Origin: Shewanella violacea DSS12
GTDB taxonomy: Bacteria; Pseudomonadota; Gammaproteobacteria; Enterobacterales; Shewanellaceae
Length of the DNA: 64,000 nt
Assembly (NCBI RefSeq): GCF_000091325.1
Contig: NC_014012.1
Location: 806,001 to 870,000 of the forward strand
Direction of reading: 5' to 3'
Positions 56,857 to 64,000 of this stretch are shown piece by piece; within the stretch, counting starts at the first letter, position 1; each line of letters begins with the position of its first letter. Under the pieces are notes generated by a model. That model was not told the DNA's origin. It saw nothing but the letters and a program-made list of their open reading frames with translations, and ran no database searches. A program made the position numbers and the translations under genes.

Positions 56857-58073
56857 TATTGGTCACCCGCGTTAGCGAGTCGCTGCTCTTTACTAGATTG
56901 CGGATTGTCGACGCCAGTATCTGTGTCATCAGCCTGGCCTAAGATCTTCACCACTTGACCGGCAGACATGTGATTGAGCTTAGTCAGGGAAATACGCTCA
57001 CCATCGGCCAGACTATCCTTGATATAGACACTATCCAGGTCGGTTCTGACCACATTGACTTCACGGATCTCGATGACATTGTCTTTAGACACCACAGCCA
57101 CACTACCATTACGCACCAGATGGCGAGGCAGTTTCACGATTCCCTCTACGGTGCGTCCCTTGATAACTGCGGTAACGAAGCTGCCATATTTCAGTGGCAT
57201 CTGTCCCTCTTTTCGGCCATCTCTGAGGTAGGGGTCCTTGATTTCGGCGACCAGATATACCATGCGATTCTCGGCATCGATAACACCTTCGCTACGTACT
57301 ATTTGACCTATCCAAGTGACAGTTTTACCCGCGAGAGAGGCGCTAAGGGTGACCTGGGTATCGGGTTTGTCTACAGATTCCAGATAGGCGAGATCTTGAT
57401 TGGTCAATGGCAGGCGTATCTCGGCGATGCGGGTGTCATAGAGTTCACCTAGATTGGTGCCTAAGGTGACATATTGACCTAAGTCGACATTTCTAGCCTT
57501 GATGATACCGTCGAAGGGAGCACGGATTATGGTCCTCTCTAAGTTGCGCTGTGCGCGTGCAAGGGCCGCCTGTTGAAACTTTACATTGGCTTGTTCTTTC
57601 TTCAGTTGCGGTAGACGCAGACCCAGTTTGGGCGGGACGCCGCCGTCGAAACCTTTCCAGTCATTTTTAGCCACTTCACCACGGGCCACTTCCTCTTCCA
57701 GGGCTGCTTCTGCCTGAGCCAATGAAGCTTGGGCTTGCATCAGGTCGGCTTCATAGTCGGAGGGCTCGATGACAGCGAGTTTATCACCTTTCTTGACTAC
57801 ACCTCCGGCGACAAAGTTAGGCGCAATAGACTGCATTCGGCCCTGCACTTCGGTGACCAGTTGGGTCTTATTCTTGGGGGTCACGACACCATATGAGGGC
57901 AGGTTAAGGGAAACCGTTTTTTGCTCTACGCTGAGCACGTCGATAATAGGAACCGGGATTTCATTTTCTTTCTGCTCCGGAGACTCCTTGGTACCGATAA
58001 GGATTGCCGCTCCTGCGATAAAGAAAGCAAGTATGAGAAAAGGGGAGGATCTTCTTAATATTATTTTTATCAT
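56856..58073 (-). CDS. RND efflux periplasmic adaptor (MFP)
   Basis: Membrane fusion protein of 405 residues. An N-terminal signal anchor (about 10-27, FLILAFFIAGAAILIG) is followed by the lipoyl half-motifs (EVQGRMQSIAPNFVAGGVVKKGDKL), a coiled-coil hairpin (about 110-175, ALEEEVARGEVAKND) and beta-barrel domain ending EIREVNVVRTDLDSVYIKD. Its stop codon overlaps the permease start (TAATG), so both are co-translated. The start ATG at 58073 has no clear ribosome-binding site; an internal alternative is possible. No regulator gene is adjacent. Confidence 0.94.
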   Translation of the reverse strand: MIKIILRRSSPFLILAFFIAGAAILIGTKESPEQKENEIPVPIIDVLSVEQKTVSLNLPSYGVVTPKNKTQLVTEVQGRMQSIAPNFVAGGVVKKGDKLAVIEPSDYEADLMQAQASLAQAEAALEEEVARGEVAKNDWKGFDGGVPPKLGLRLPQLKKEQANVKFQQAALARAQRNLERTIIRAPFDGIIKARNVDLGQYVTLGTNLGELYDTRIAEIRLPLTNQDLAYLESVDKPDTQVTLSASLAGKTVTWIGQIVRSEGVIDAENRMVYLVAEIKDPYLRDGRKEGQMPLKYGSFVTAVIKGRTVEGIVKLPRHLVRNGSVAVVSKDNVIEIREVNVVRTDLDSVYIKDSLADGERISLTKLNHMSAGQVVKILGQADDTDTGVDNPQSSKEQRLANAGDQ

Positions 58074-58425
58074 TTTTATCGCGTATCCATGCTGAAATGT
58101 TTCTTGGTTATAAATTACCAGAGTCGGGCGGGGGGATACATGTTTTTTATAAAATATCCATATCTAGTCGTTTGACTTTTAGCCGATATATTGAGTTTGC
58201 TCAGGAGCGATAAGGGGGGATTAGAAGCGCAGTTCCTAGAGAAGCCGTTTCTAGTGGCCTAGTTCCTAGGTTAGATAACTCGGCTTTAGCCGGGAGAGAA
58301 TGAAACCATTAGCCTATTAACCTAGGGGCTAAAGCAGCTCCTACAAACAACGAGCAAAAAAAAGAGCCGCGGTTAGCGACTCTTCTTTTATTAATGAATA
58401 AGAATAAAGTGTGTAGATGAAAGAT
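58074..58425. other. Intergenic region with REP-like inverted repeats and terminator
   Basis: About 350 bp without a gene. Contains CTAGTTCCTAGG-type sequence near 58230-58275, a REP-like pair CGGCTTTAGCCGGGAG (58281-58296) and GGGGCTAAAGCAGCTCCTAC (58325-58344), and the srmB terminator at about 58356-58388. Confidence 0.7.
58356..58388 (-). terminator. Terminator of srmB
   Basis: On the minus strand AAGAGTCGC / GCGGCTCTT with loop TAACC, followed by eight T residues. Confidence 0.9.
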
Positions 58426-59652
58426 CTACTTCTTCTTTTTCTTCTTACTTTTTTTGCTGAATGTCTTAGGCCCTGGCTTAACCTTGTTCTTTCCTGGAGG
58501 CTTAGCTTCCTTGTTCTTAGGGCGAAGATCCTTGATGAATCTGCGTTTAAGGACCTGGTCTATGTAACGTTCAATCTTGCCGACAACGCGAATATCGTGA
58601 GCCTCGACCAGAGAGATAGCCGTGCCCTTAGCGCCTGCGCGGGCGGTACGTCCGATGCGGTGTACATAAGTATCTGCAGATCTTGGCATATCGAAGTTGA
58701 TCACATGACTGATGTCATCTACGTCGATGCCGCGAGCGGCGACATCGGTGGCCAACAGGACATTGACTTCGCCTTTAGTGAAGCGACCTAATGCTTGGAA
58801 ACGCTGTTTTTGTTCCATGTCGCCACGCATAAAGCTACATATTATCCCTTCTCTCTGTAGCAAACCTTCTAGGCTAGCGACACCTTCTCGGGTCTTAACA
58901 AATACTATGGTACGCGTCACATCTTCCTGTCTGAGGATGTTGCACAGCATGGCAAACTTATGTTCTTTATTGTCGGCGATATGGATCCATTGATGGATTT
59001 TGGCTTTCTCGCTGCGCGGGGCTTCGGCCTCTACCTTAACTGGATTTGTCAGTAGCTGGTGTGAGAAACGTCCCACATCACTGCCCTCTAACGTTGCCGA
59101 GAATAGCATGGTCTGTTTGCGACCAACGGATTCGATGGCTAAGGTCTCGACCGCGGCGGAGAATCCCATATCCAGCATTCTGTCGGCTTCATCGATAACA
59201 AACACTTCAACCTCTTCGGCATTGAAGTTACCCTTGTCCAGATATTCCATCAAGCGCCCTGGAGTGGCGACTAAGATATCGACATTATTCTTTAGGGCAT
59301 CTTCTTGTGGGCCGTAGGGCATGCCGCCTGTGATGATGGCGATATCGAGATCTAGATCCGTCGACAGATGCGAGGCATAACGATGAATTTGGCTGGCAAG
59401 TTCACGAGTAGGTGTCAAAACCAGGACTCGGGCCTGACCGCCGAAGCGTCGAGGGAAGTCGATGAGATGTTGGATCGCTGGCAGTAGGAAACTGGCGGTT
59501 TTGCCTGTACCTGTGGGTGCCCGAGCTAGTATGTCTTTCTGCTCCATTGCCAATGGAATGGTTTGTTGCTGTATCGTGGTAGGCTTATTATGGCCCATGG
59601 CTTTTAATGACTCTAGTAAAATAGGGTCAAGCAGGAAGTCTTCAAATAGCAT
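58426..59652 (-). CDS. srmB: DEAD-box RNA helicase SrmB
   Basis: RNA helicase involved in assembly of the large ribosomal subunit. All family motifs are present: Q motif region, APTGTGKT (Walker A), PTRELASQ, VIDEADRM (the DEAD box), SATLE, and HRIGRTARAG. The C-terminus is a basic Lys-rich tail ending in a run of K residues. 408 residues from ATG 59652, where MLFEDFLLDPILLESL matches the expected start; the open frame begins 11 codons earlier at 59685. Neighbour trmN is also beside srmB in E. coli. Confidence 0.94.
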   Translation of the reverse strand: MLFEDFLLDPILLESLKAMGHNKPTTIQQQTIPLAMEQKDILARAPTGTGKTASFLLPAIQHLIDFPRRFGGQARVLVLTPTRELASQIHRYASHLSTDLDLDIAIITGGMPYGPQEDALKNNVDILVATPGRLMEYLDKGNFNAEEVEVFVIDEADRMLDMGFSAAVETLAIESVGRKQTMLFSATLEGSDVGRFSHQLLTNPVKVEAEAPRSEKAKIHQWIHIADNKEHKFAMLCNILRQEDVTRTIVFVKTREGVASLEGLLQREGIICSFMRGDMEQKQRFQALGRFTKGEVNVLLATDVAARGIDVDDISHVINFDMPRSADTYVHRIGRTARAGAKGTAISLVEAHDIRVVGKIERYIDQVLKRRFIKDLRPKNKEAKPPGKNKVKPGPKTFSKKSKKKKKK

Positions 59653-59768
59653 GCGCAGCGGTCTCAATAAATAATAGCCGCGCATTATACACCAAAAAAT
59701 ACCAAACTAGCTCTTAATTTCATCTAAATTATTAGCCGTTATGGAGATAAACCTTATCCGAGAACAGG

Positions 59769-60500
59769 CTAGTACTTGAGATAAAACCCTGTGATTAGGC
59801 CAATCATCTCTTGGCTGTAACTGCCATCACTTTCCTTGATACAGAAGTGACTCGACTCGACTCTATTGCTCGGCTCATGAGGGAGAGATTGCCTGTGAGC
59901 CAACGTAAATACGTGTCTGTGAGGCTTTTTAGCCGCGGAGTCGGCGATATCCATGACCCGGGTCATAGTGAGCTCTGACTGTGTCAGCTCTTCAAGGAAA
60001 CATGGCATGCTTTGACTGGGGAGGATAAGGCTAGCTGTGCCATCGACAGCCAAGAGACGCGTCATGGCTTTTATTAGACACGAAAAATCTAAGGTGTCGG
60101 TATGTCTGGCTTTTGCCCTAAGCTGGTTTTTGGATTGTGTCCCGCCTTTGAAATAGGGCGGATTACAGATGATATGATCAAATTTGATTTGAGTGTTCAG
60201 GCGCTGCTGAGCAAAGTCCTGAATTGCACATTCCTCTATTACCAATCTCTCGCCCCAGTTAGAGGCCTTAAAGTTTCTCTCACAAGCTGACGCAGCTGTT
60301 TCATCGAGTTCGATTGCCGTGATAGTCGCTGCACTTCGTTGAGCGGCCATCAAGCTTAGCAGTCCACTTCCGGCGCCAATATCGAGAACGTTTTGGGCTC
60401 GAGTCAGAGGGGCCCAGGCCCCGAGAATCACTGCATCTGTGCTCACAGGCATGCCACAGTTATGGTCATCTATATGAAATTGTTTGAAGGTAAATGCCAT
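59769..60500 (-). CDS. trmN: tRNA1(Val) (adenine37-N6)-methyltransferase
   Basis: Methylates A37 of the valine tRNA anticodon loop (E. coli YfiC/TrmM). 243 residues with SAM motif VLDIGAGSGLLSLM and the N6-adenine motif NPPYFKGG; CGMPVSTDAVILGAW is family-typical. The start is ATG at 60500, giving MAFTFKQFHIDDHNCGM as in homologues; a GTG seven codons earlier is the open-frame start. It is upstream of srmB on the same strand with about 115 bp between. Confidence 0.93.
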   Translation of the reverse strand: MAFTFKQFHIDDHNCGMPVSTDAVILGAWAPLTRAQNVLDIGAGSGLLSLMAAQRSAATITAIELDETAASACERNFKASNWGERLVIEECAIQDFAQQRLNTQIKFDHIICNPPYFKGGTQSKNQLRAKARHTDTLDFSCLIKAMTRLLAVDGTASLILPSQSMPCFLEELTQSELTMTRVMDIADSAAKKPHRHVFTLAHRQSLPHEPSNRVESSHFCIKESDGSYSQEMIGLITGFYLKY

Positions 60501-60969
60501 GGAGTCTGATCTGTTGTTCACTAAAACTTAGGTGGGCGGATTGTACTCTATCACTAGGCATAGGTTAATTGCTTTTTAGCTGGGCCCACTCCCCAGCTTG
60601 TTGCTGGTTTACGCCCCTATGGTTACTTTTGTTGCTGGCTGTTGTGGAAGGATCTGATTTTGATTTCATGTGTACGCCTTGTTGCGAGCTTGGTGTTGTT
60701 TATTCCTAATTTGAGCCAGTTCCTTGTCAATTTATACGGTATTTGATAATAGTATGCCTCTAAATAGGGTTTTAGGCGCTTTTTGGGCGGAGGTTAGCCT
60801 GATTTTAGGCATGTTGCGGCAGACTCTGCCAACTTTGCTCATAAACTCGCCAAGTGTTAGCCGAATTTATCACGGACACGTGTAATTATTAATTTACATA
60901 AATATAATCTCCACTTATTAGAGCCTTTAATTGGCCTAATAACTTGAGATCGTTACAAAACAATAGAAG
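60501..60969. other. Intergenic region between trmN and brnQ
   Basis: About 470 bp without a gene. Contains a small AGCTGGG / CCCCAGCT inverted repeat near 60579 and an AT-rich stretch at 60865-60925 that likely carries the brnQ promoter. No operator recognised. Confidence 0.5.
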
Positions 60970-62316
60970 ATGATGGTGAAAAAAGTGCAAAACAAACAGA
61001 TGAGCATGGCCGATACCTTGGGATTAGGCTTTATGACTTTCGCGTTCTTTCTGGGCGCAGGTAATCTTATTTTCCCACCATTGGCGGGCTTCCTCTCCGG
61101 TGAAAATATGACATTGGCCATGATTGGCTTTCTGATCACTGCGGTAACTTTACCCTTGATCACCCTGATTGCTGTAGCCAAGGCAAACGGTAAAATCATG
61201 GGTTTACTTCCTCCTGTGGCTGCAACCATTTTTGCCATCGCTATTTATCTTGTCATTGGCCCCGCATTTGCCGCCCCTCGTGCCGGTTTAGTGGCATATG
61301 AGATGGGATTAAAACCCTTTCTGGCCGATAGCAGTGCGACCTTTATGCTGGCAGGTATAGCGCTGAATGTTTCCCAGCTTATCTATAGCGTGATCTTTTT
61401 CGGTATGGCCATGTTGCTGTCTCTCTATCCAGGGAAATTACTAGATAGCGTTGGTAAAATACTTACGCCTATCATGATTATTCTTCTGGTGGGTTTAGCT
61501 ATCTCAGTCATCATGCTGCCAGGATTTGATGTCGGACCGGCTATGGGTGACTATCAGACTCATCCGCTGACCAAAGGTATTTTGGAAGGTTATAACACCA
61601 TGGATACCTTGGCATCACTCATCTTCGGTATGTTGATTATCGATATTCTTCGTCGTAAAGGAGTGAGTGACAGTAAAGATCAGACTAAATACCTAATAAG
61701 AGCTGCCTTGATCGCAGCGGCAGGCCTGGCATTTGTCTATATCTCACTCTTCTACCTTGGCGCCTCGGCTGGTGAATTCGCCATTGGCGCAGATAATGGC
61801 GGAACAATATTAACCAAGTATGTGAACCATGAGTTTGGTAGCCTAGGTCAGGTTTTATTGGCGGCCGTGGTCACACTAGCTTGTTTAACCACGGTTATTG
61901 GTCTGGTGACAGCCTGTGCTGAGTTCTTCAATTCGATCTTGCCACGTATCTCCTACAAGACGTTCGTGGTCATCATGGCACTGGCCAGTGCCATTGTGGC
62001 TAACGTTGGCCTGTCTCAACTGATCAGCATCAGTGTTCCTGTGCTTTACACTATTTATCCTGTCGCCATCGCTTTAGTCGCTGTGACCTTCTTAACGGAT
62101 AAGTTTGCCATGCCGGCGCTATCTCATCGTATCGTGCTAAGCGTAGCGTTAGTGTTTGGTATTATCGATGGCCTTAAAGCTGCCGGTTTCAATATGAGCT
62201 TTATTGATTTCATGCCGATGCATAACGAAGGCATGGCCTGGTTACTGCCGACTGGGCTGGCAATCATGGTGTGTTTGTTTATCAAGAAGAGTAAAGCAGA
62301 GCCGATATTGGGATAA
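60970..62316 (+). CDS. brnQ: Branched-chain amino acid carrier, LIVCS family
   Basis: Sodium-coupled transporter of leucine, isoleucine and valine, 448 residues, about 12 transmembrane segments. Landmarks are LGLGFMTFAFFLGAGNLIFPP, RAGLVAYEMG and the C-terminal hydrophobic segments ending FIKKSKAEPILG. The ATG at 60970 has only a weak AGAAG nearby; an ATG at 60973 or 61000 would remove a short hydrophilic tail. It stands alone and is followed by a terminator. Confidence 0.93.
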   Translation: MMVKKVQNKQMSMADTLGLGFMTFAFFLGAGNLIFPPLAGFLSGENMTLAMIGFLITAVTLPLITLIAVAKANGKIMGLLPPVAATIFAIAIYLVIGPAFAAPRAGLVAYEMGLKPFLADSSATFMLAGIALNVSQLIYSVIFFGMAMLLSLYPGKLLDSVGKILTPIMIILLVGLAISVIMLPGFDVGPAMGDYQTHPLTKGILEGYNTMDTLASLIFGMLIIDILRRKGVSDSKDQTKYLIRAALIAAAGLAFVYISLFYLGASAGEFAIGADNGGTILTKYVNHEFGSLGQVLLAAVVTLACLTTVIGLVTACAEFFNSILPRISYKTFVVIMALASAIVANVGLSQLISISVPVLYTIYPVAIALVAVTFLTDKFAMPALSHRIVLSVALVFGIIDGLKAAGFNMSFIDFMPMHNEGMAWLLPTGLAIMVCLFIKKSKAEPILG

Positions 62317-62439
62317 CCCCTGAATATCTATTGAAATAAACTTAGGTTTGAGCTTAACATTTACCTGAATTGAGAGTCGATCGTGGAATAACTCACATAT
62401 ATGACTCTGTTAATTTCTTAGGTATGCCATAGAATACTA

Positions 62440-62469
62440 AGCGCGCTCTCCATGAGAACGCGCTTTTTT
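62440..62469 (+). terminator. Terminator between brnQ and xerD
   Basis: AGCGCGCTCTC / GAGAACGCGCT with CAT loop and a T6 run. It lies 25-45 bp upstream of the xerD start. Confidence 0.85.
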
Positions 62470-62492
62470 AATGCCTAAAAGGAGTGATTAGC

Positions 62493-63410
62493 TTGGCTGA
62501 TCCCGCTGAATCTACACCATATCAAGCCGACCCGCTTATCGATATTTTTCTGGATGACCTTTGGTCGAACCGAGGCCTGAGTGATAATACGCTTGCGGCC
62601 TATCGAACCGACCTACGCCATTTTGACCGTTATATTCAGGAATTAGGAGCCGAACTCGTTCAGGTTTCTCAGGAGTTGATCCGTGGTTATCTGGATGTGA
62701 GATTCGATAAAGGCTTTGCCCGTACCAGTAGCGCTCGCATGATGAGTAGCCTGAGGCGTTTCTTTGGTTTCTTATTGCTAAAGAAAATGATCACAGCGGA
62801 TCCCATCGCCCGAATAAAGTCGCCTAAATTAGCCCGGAAACTACCAGATTCACTTAGCGAGGCTGATGTCGATATCTTGCTGAACGAGCCGGATATCCAG
62901 GACCCCATAGAGTGTCGTGACAGGGCCATGCTTGAGCTTCTCTATGCTACTGGGCTGCGAGTGACTGAGTTGGTGAGTCTGACCATGGAGCAACTCAGTC
63001 TTAGGCAGGGCCTAGTGAGAGTAGTGGGTAAAGGTGGCAAGGAGAGGCTAGTGCCTCTGGGTGAGCTTGCGGTTAGTGAAGTAGAAAATTATCTTCAGGG
63101 AGCCAGAGCCGAGCTGCTCAAGGGCAAGCTGAGTGATGTGTTATTTCCCTCTAAGCGTGGCCAAATGATGGCTAGGCAGACCTTCTGGTATAGAATTAAG
63201 CTCTATGCATTAAGGGCCGGAATTGTGACTCATATTTCCCCTCATACACTGCGGCATGCCTTTGCGACTCATTTGCTTAATCATGGTGCCGATTTGCGTG
63301 TGGTGCAGTTATTACTGGGGCACAGCGATCTTTCCACGACACAGATATATACCCATGTGGCGAAAGCTAGACTCAGCCAACTTCACAGTGAGCATCACCC
63401 CAGGGGCTAG
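62493..63410 (+). CDS. xerD: Tyrosine recombinase XerD
   Basis: Partner of XerC at the chromosome dimer resolution site dif. About 305 residues. The N-terminal SAM-like domain (FLDDLWSNRGLSDNTLAAYRTDLRHF) precedes the catalytic domain with Arg in ATGLRVTELVSL, the HTLRHAFATHLL motif (His-x-x-Arg), the LGHSDLSTTQIYTHV motif with the catalytic Tyr. The start is TTG at 62493: AAGGAG sits eight bases upstream; the GTG at 62484 would overlap it. The order xerD then dsbC-like is common in these bacteria. Confidence 0.95.
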   Translation: MADPAESTPYQADPLIDIFLDDLWSNRGLSDNTLAAYRTDLRHFDRYIQELGAELVQVSQELIRGYLDVRFDKGFARTSSARMMSSLRRFFGFLLLKKMITADPIARIKSPKLARKLPDSLSEADVDILLNEPDIQDPIECRDRAMLELLYATGLRVTELVSLTMEQLSLRQGLVRVVGKGGKERLVPLGELAVSEVENYLQGARAELLKGKLSDVLFPSKRGQMMARQTFWYRIKLYALRAGIVTHISPHTLRHAFATHLLNHGADLRVVQLLLGHSDLSTTQIYTHVAKARLSQLHSEHHPRG

Positions 63411-63917
63411 CTTGCCTGATAGCAAGTGGGAAGTATCTTTTTAACTTGGGTTCATTTGGCTTACTTCGGTGTTTGCTTGGTTTACTGGTAACCATAGCCC
63501 CAATAATAGCTATAGCCTGCGGCTCGCTGAATGTGCAAACACTTCTGTTCGATTTGAGTTAAATTGATGGGCGAAGGACTTCTGTTTCATGACCTTGGAC
63601 GGGTATCAGGCTTAGATGTTAGTTGTCAGAAGCAAGTCTTACTCTGAACCCAAAGACTGGACCCCAAAGATCCACAAGGAGCTTCATGCGAGGGGATAAA
63701 TCCAGACTCCGTCAGTGACATGGTGAGCCTCACTCAATAGGCACTAAATAGGTGCTCTAGCTGTGCACTAGCTAGAGATCTTGAAGATTACCCATTTAGT
63801 TACAGTTATTATTTGCTTTAATCCTGTTGAAACTGTAACTTTTCTGGTCTAAACAGGGTCTACTGAACTGAAGTTCTAGATAACCGCACCAGACCCAGAC
63901 AAAGAACAGGATATATA
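63411..63917. other. Spacer between xerD and the dsbC-like gene, with partial repeat G
   Basis: About 500 bp. The first 150 carry a partial inverted copy of the dispersed repeat. Near 63799-63833 a TTAGTTACAGTT / AACTGTAACTTTT hairpin may be a terminator. The rest (63600-63780) shows nothing I can identify. Confidence 0.6.
63435..63560 (-). repeat. Dispersed intergenic repeat, partial copy G
   Basis: In reverse: TCGAACAGAAGTGTTTGCAC, then GCTATAGC and TTACCAGTAAACCAAGC, then AATGAACCCAAGTT. It corresponds to the right end of the repeat only. It lies at the 3' end of xerD. Confidence 0.7.
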
Positions 63918-64000
63918 ATGAAGTTTACCCGCATATTTTCTTTGGTACTTGCAATGGTATTAGCGCCTTTCGCTATGGCCACATCGAATACCACAAGCGA
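63918..64000 (+). CDS. dsbC: Start of a DsbC-like protein (partial, window end)
   Basis: The ATG at 63918 has AGGA eight bases upstream and opens a signal peptide (MKFTRIFSLVLAMVLAPFAMA) followed by TSNTTS; the window then ends. Disulfide isomerase DsbC is suggested mainly because dsbC follows xerD in Shewanella-type genomes; the CxxC active site is out of view. Confidence 0.6.
   Translation, partial: MKFTRIFSLVLAMVLAPFAMATSNTTS

Overview
The window reads as chromosomal DNA of a marine gammaproteobacterium, most likely Shewanella or a close relative. This is inferred from protein sequence and gene order (metK / tkt-epd-pgk-fba, srmB next to the tRNA m6A37 methyltransferase gene, xerD followed by a dsbC-like start, and a NorR-controlled hmp locus). 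No database search was possible. Almost all of it is ordinary core chromosome. I see no rRNA, tRNA, CRISPR array, prophage or intact insertion sequence.

Layout. 0.2-3.2 kb: an NtrC-type response regulator and its histidine kinase. 3.2-4.4 kb: non-coding, two copies of a dispersed repeat. 4.4-7.0 kb: AT-rich accessory DNA with an AraC-type regulator, a LysE/RhtB exporter, a small membrane protein and a VOC-fold protein. The last three genes each end inside a structure resembling an integron attC site, which suggests a cassette cluster without an integrase. 7.5-11.3 kb: a DUF924 protein, two membrane PH-domain proteins and a winged-helix protein. 11.3-15.1 kb: a nitric-oxide detoxification locus in which norR diverges from a small membrane protein and hmp, with a sigma-54 promoter and two NorR-type operators between them. 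15.2-21.5 kb: a cupin gene broken by a MITE, a PH-like protein, a CpdA-like phosphodiesterase, a TAXI-TRAP transporter and a P-loop kinase. 21.9-30 kb: aminotransferase, csdE/csdA, methyltransferase, tas, a MarR-GNAT fusion and yjjX.

30.6-33.6 kb: serine uptake and deamination (sdaC-sdaA). 33.8-39.4 kb: two or three small enzymes and hypotheticals plus two paralogous degenerate GGDEF proteins. 39.5-47.1 kb: metK with a MetJ-type operator, then tkt-epd-pgk-fba for central carbon metabolism. 47.3-53.4 kb: an outer-membrane DUF481 protein, a ToxR/ToxS-like pair, an unknown membrane protein and a Cache-PAS-degenerate GGDEF sensor. 53.7-58.1 kb: an RND efflux adaptor-pump operon. 58.4-64 kb: srmB, trmN, brnQ, xerD and the start of a dsbC-like gene.

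The less ordinary content is in genome dynamics: the attC-like cassette cluster; a modular repeat family that sits at gene 3' ends in at least seven places; two genes (csdE and sdaA) followed by a second, slightly diverged copy of their own 3' ends, with differences mostly synonymous; a 282-bp MITE inside a cupin gene; and several short tandem repeats inside or just outside genes.
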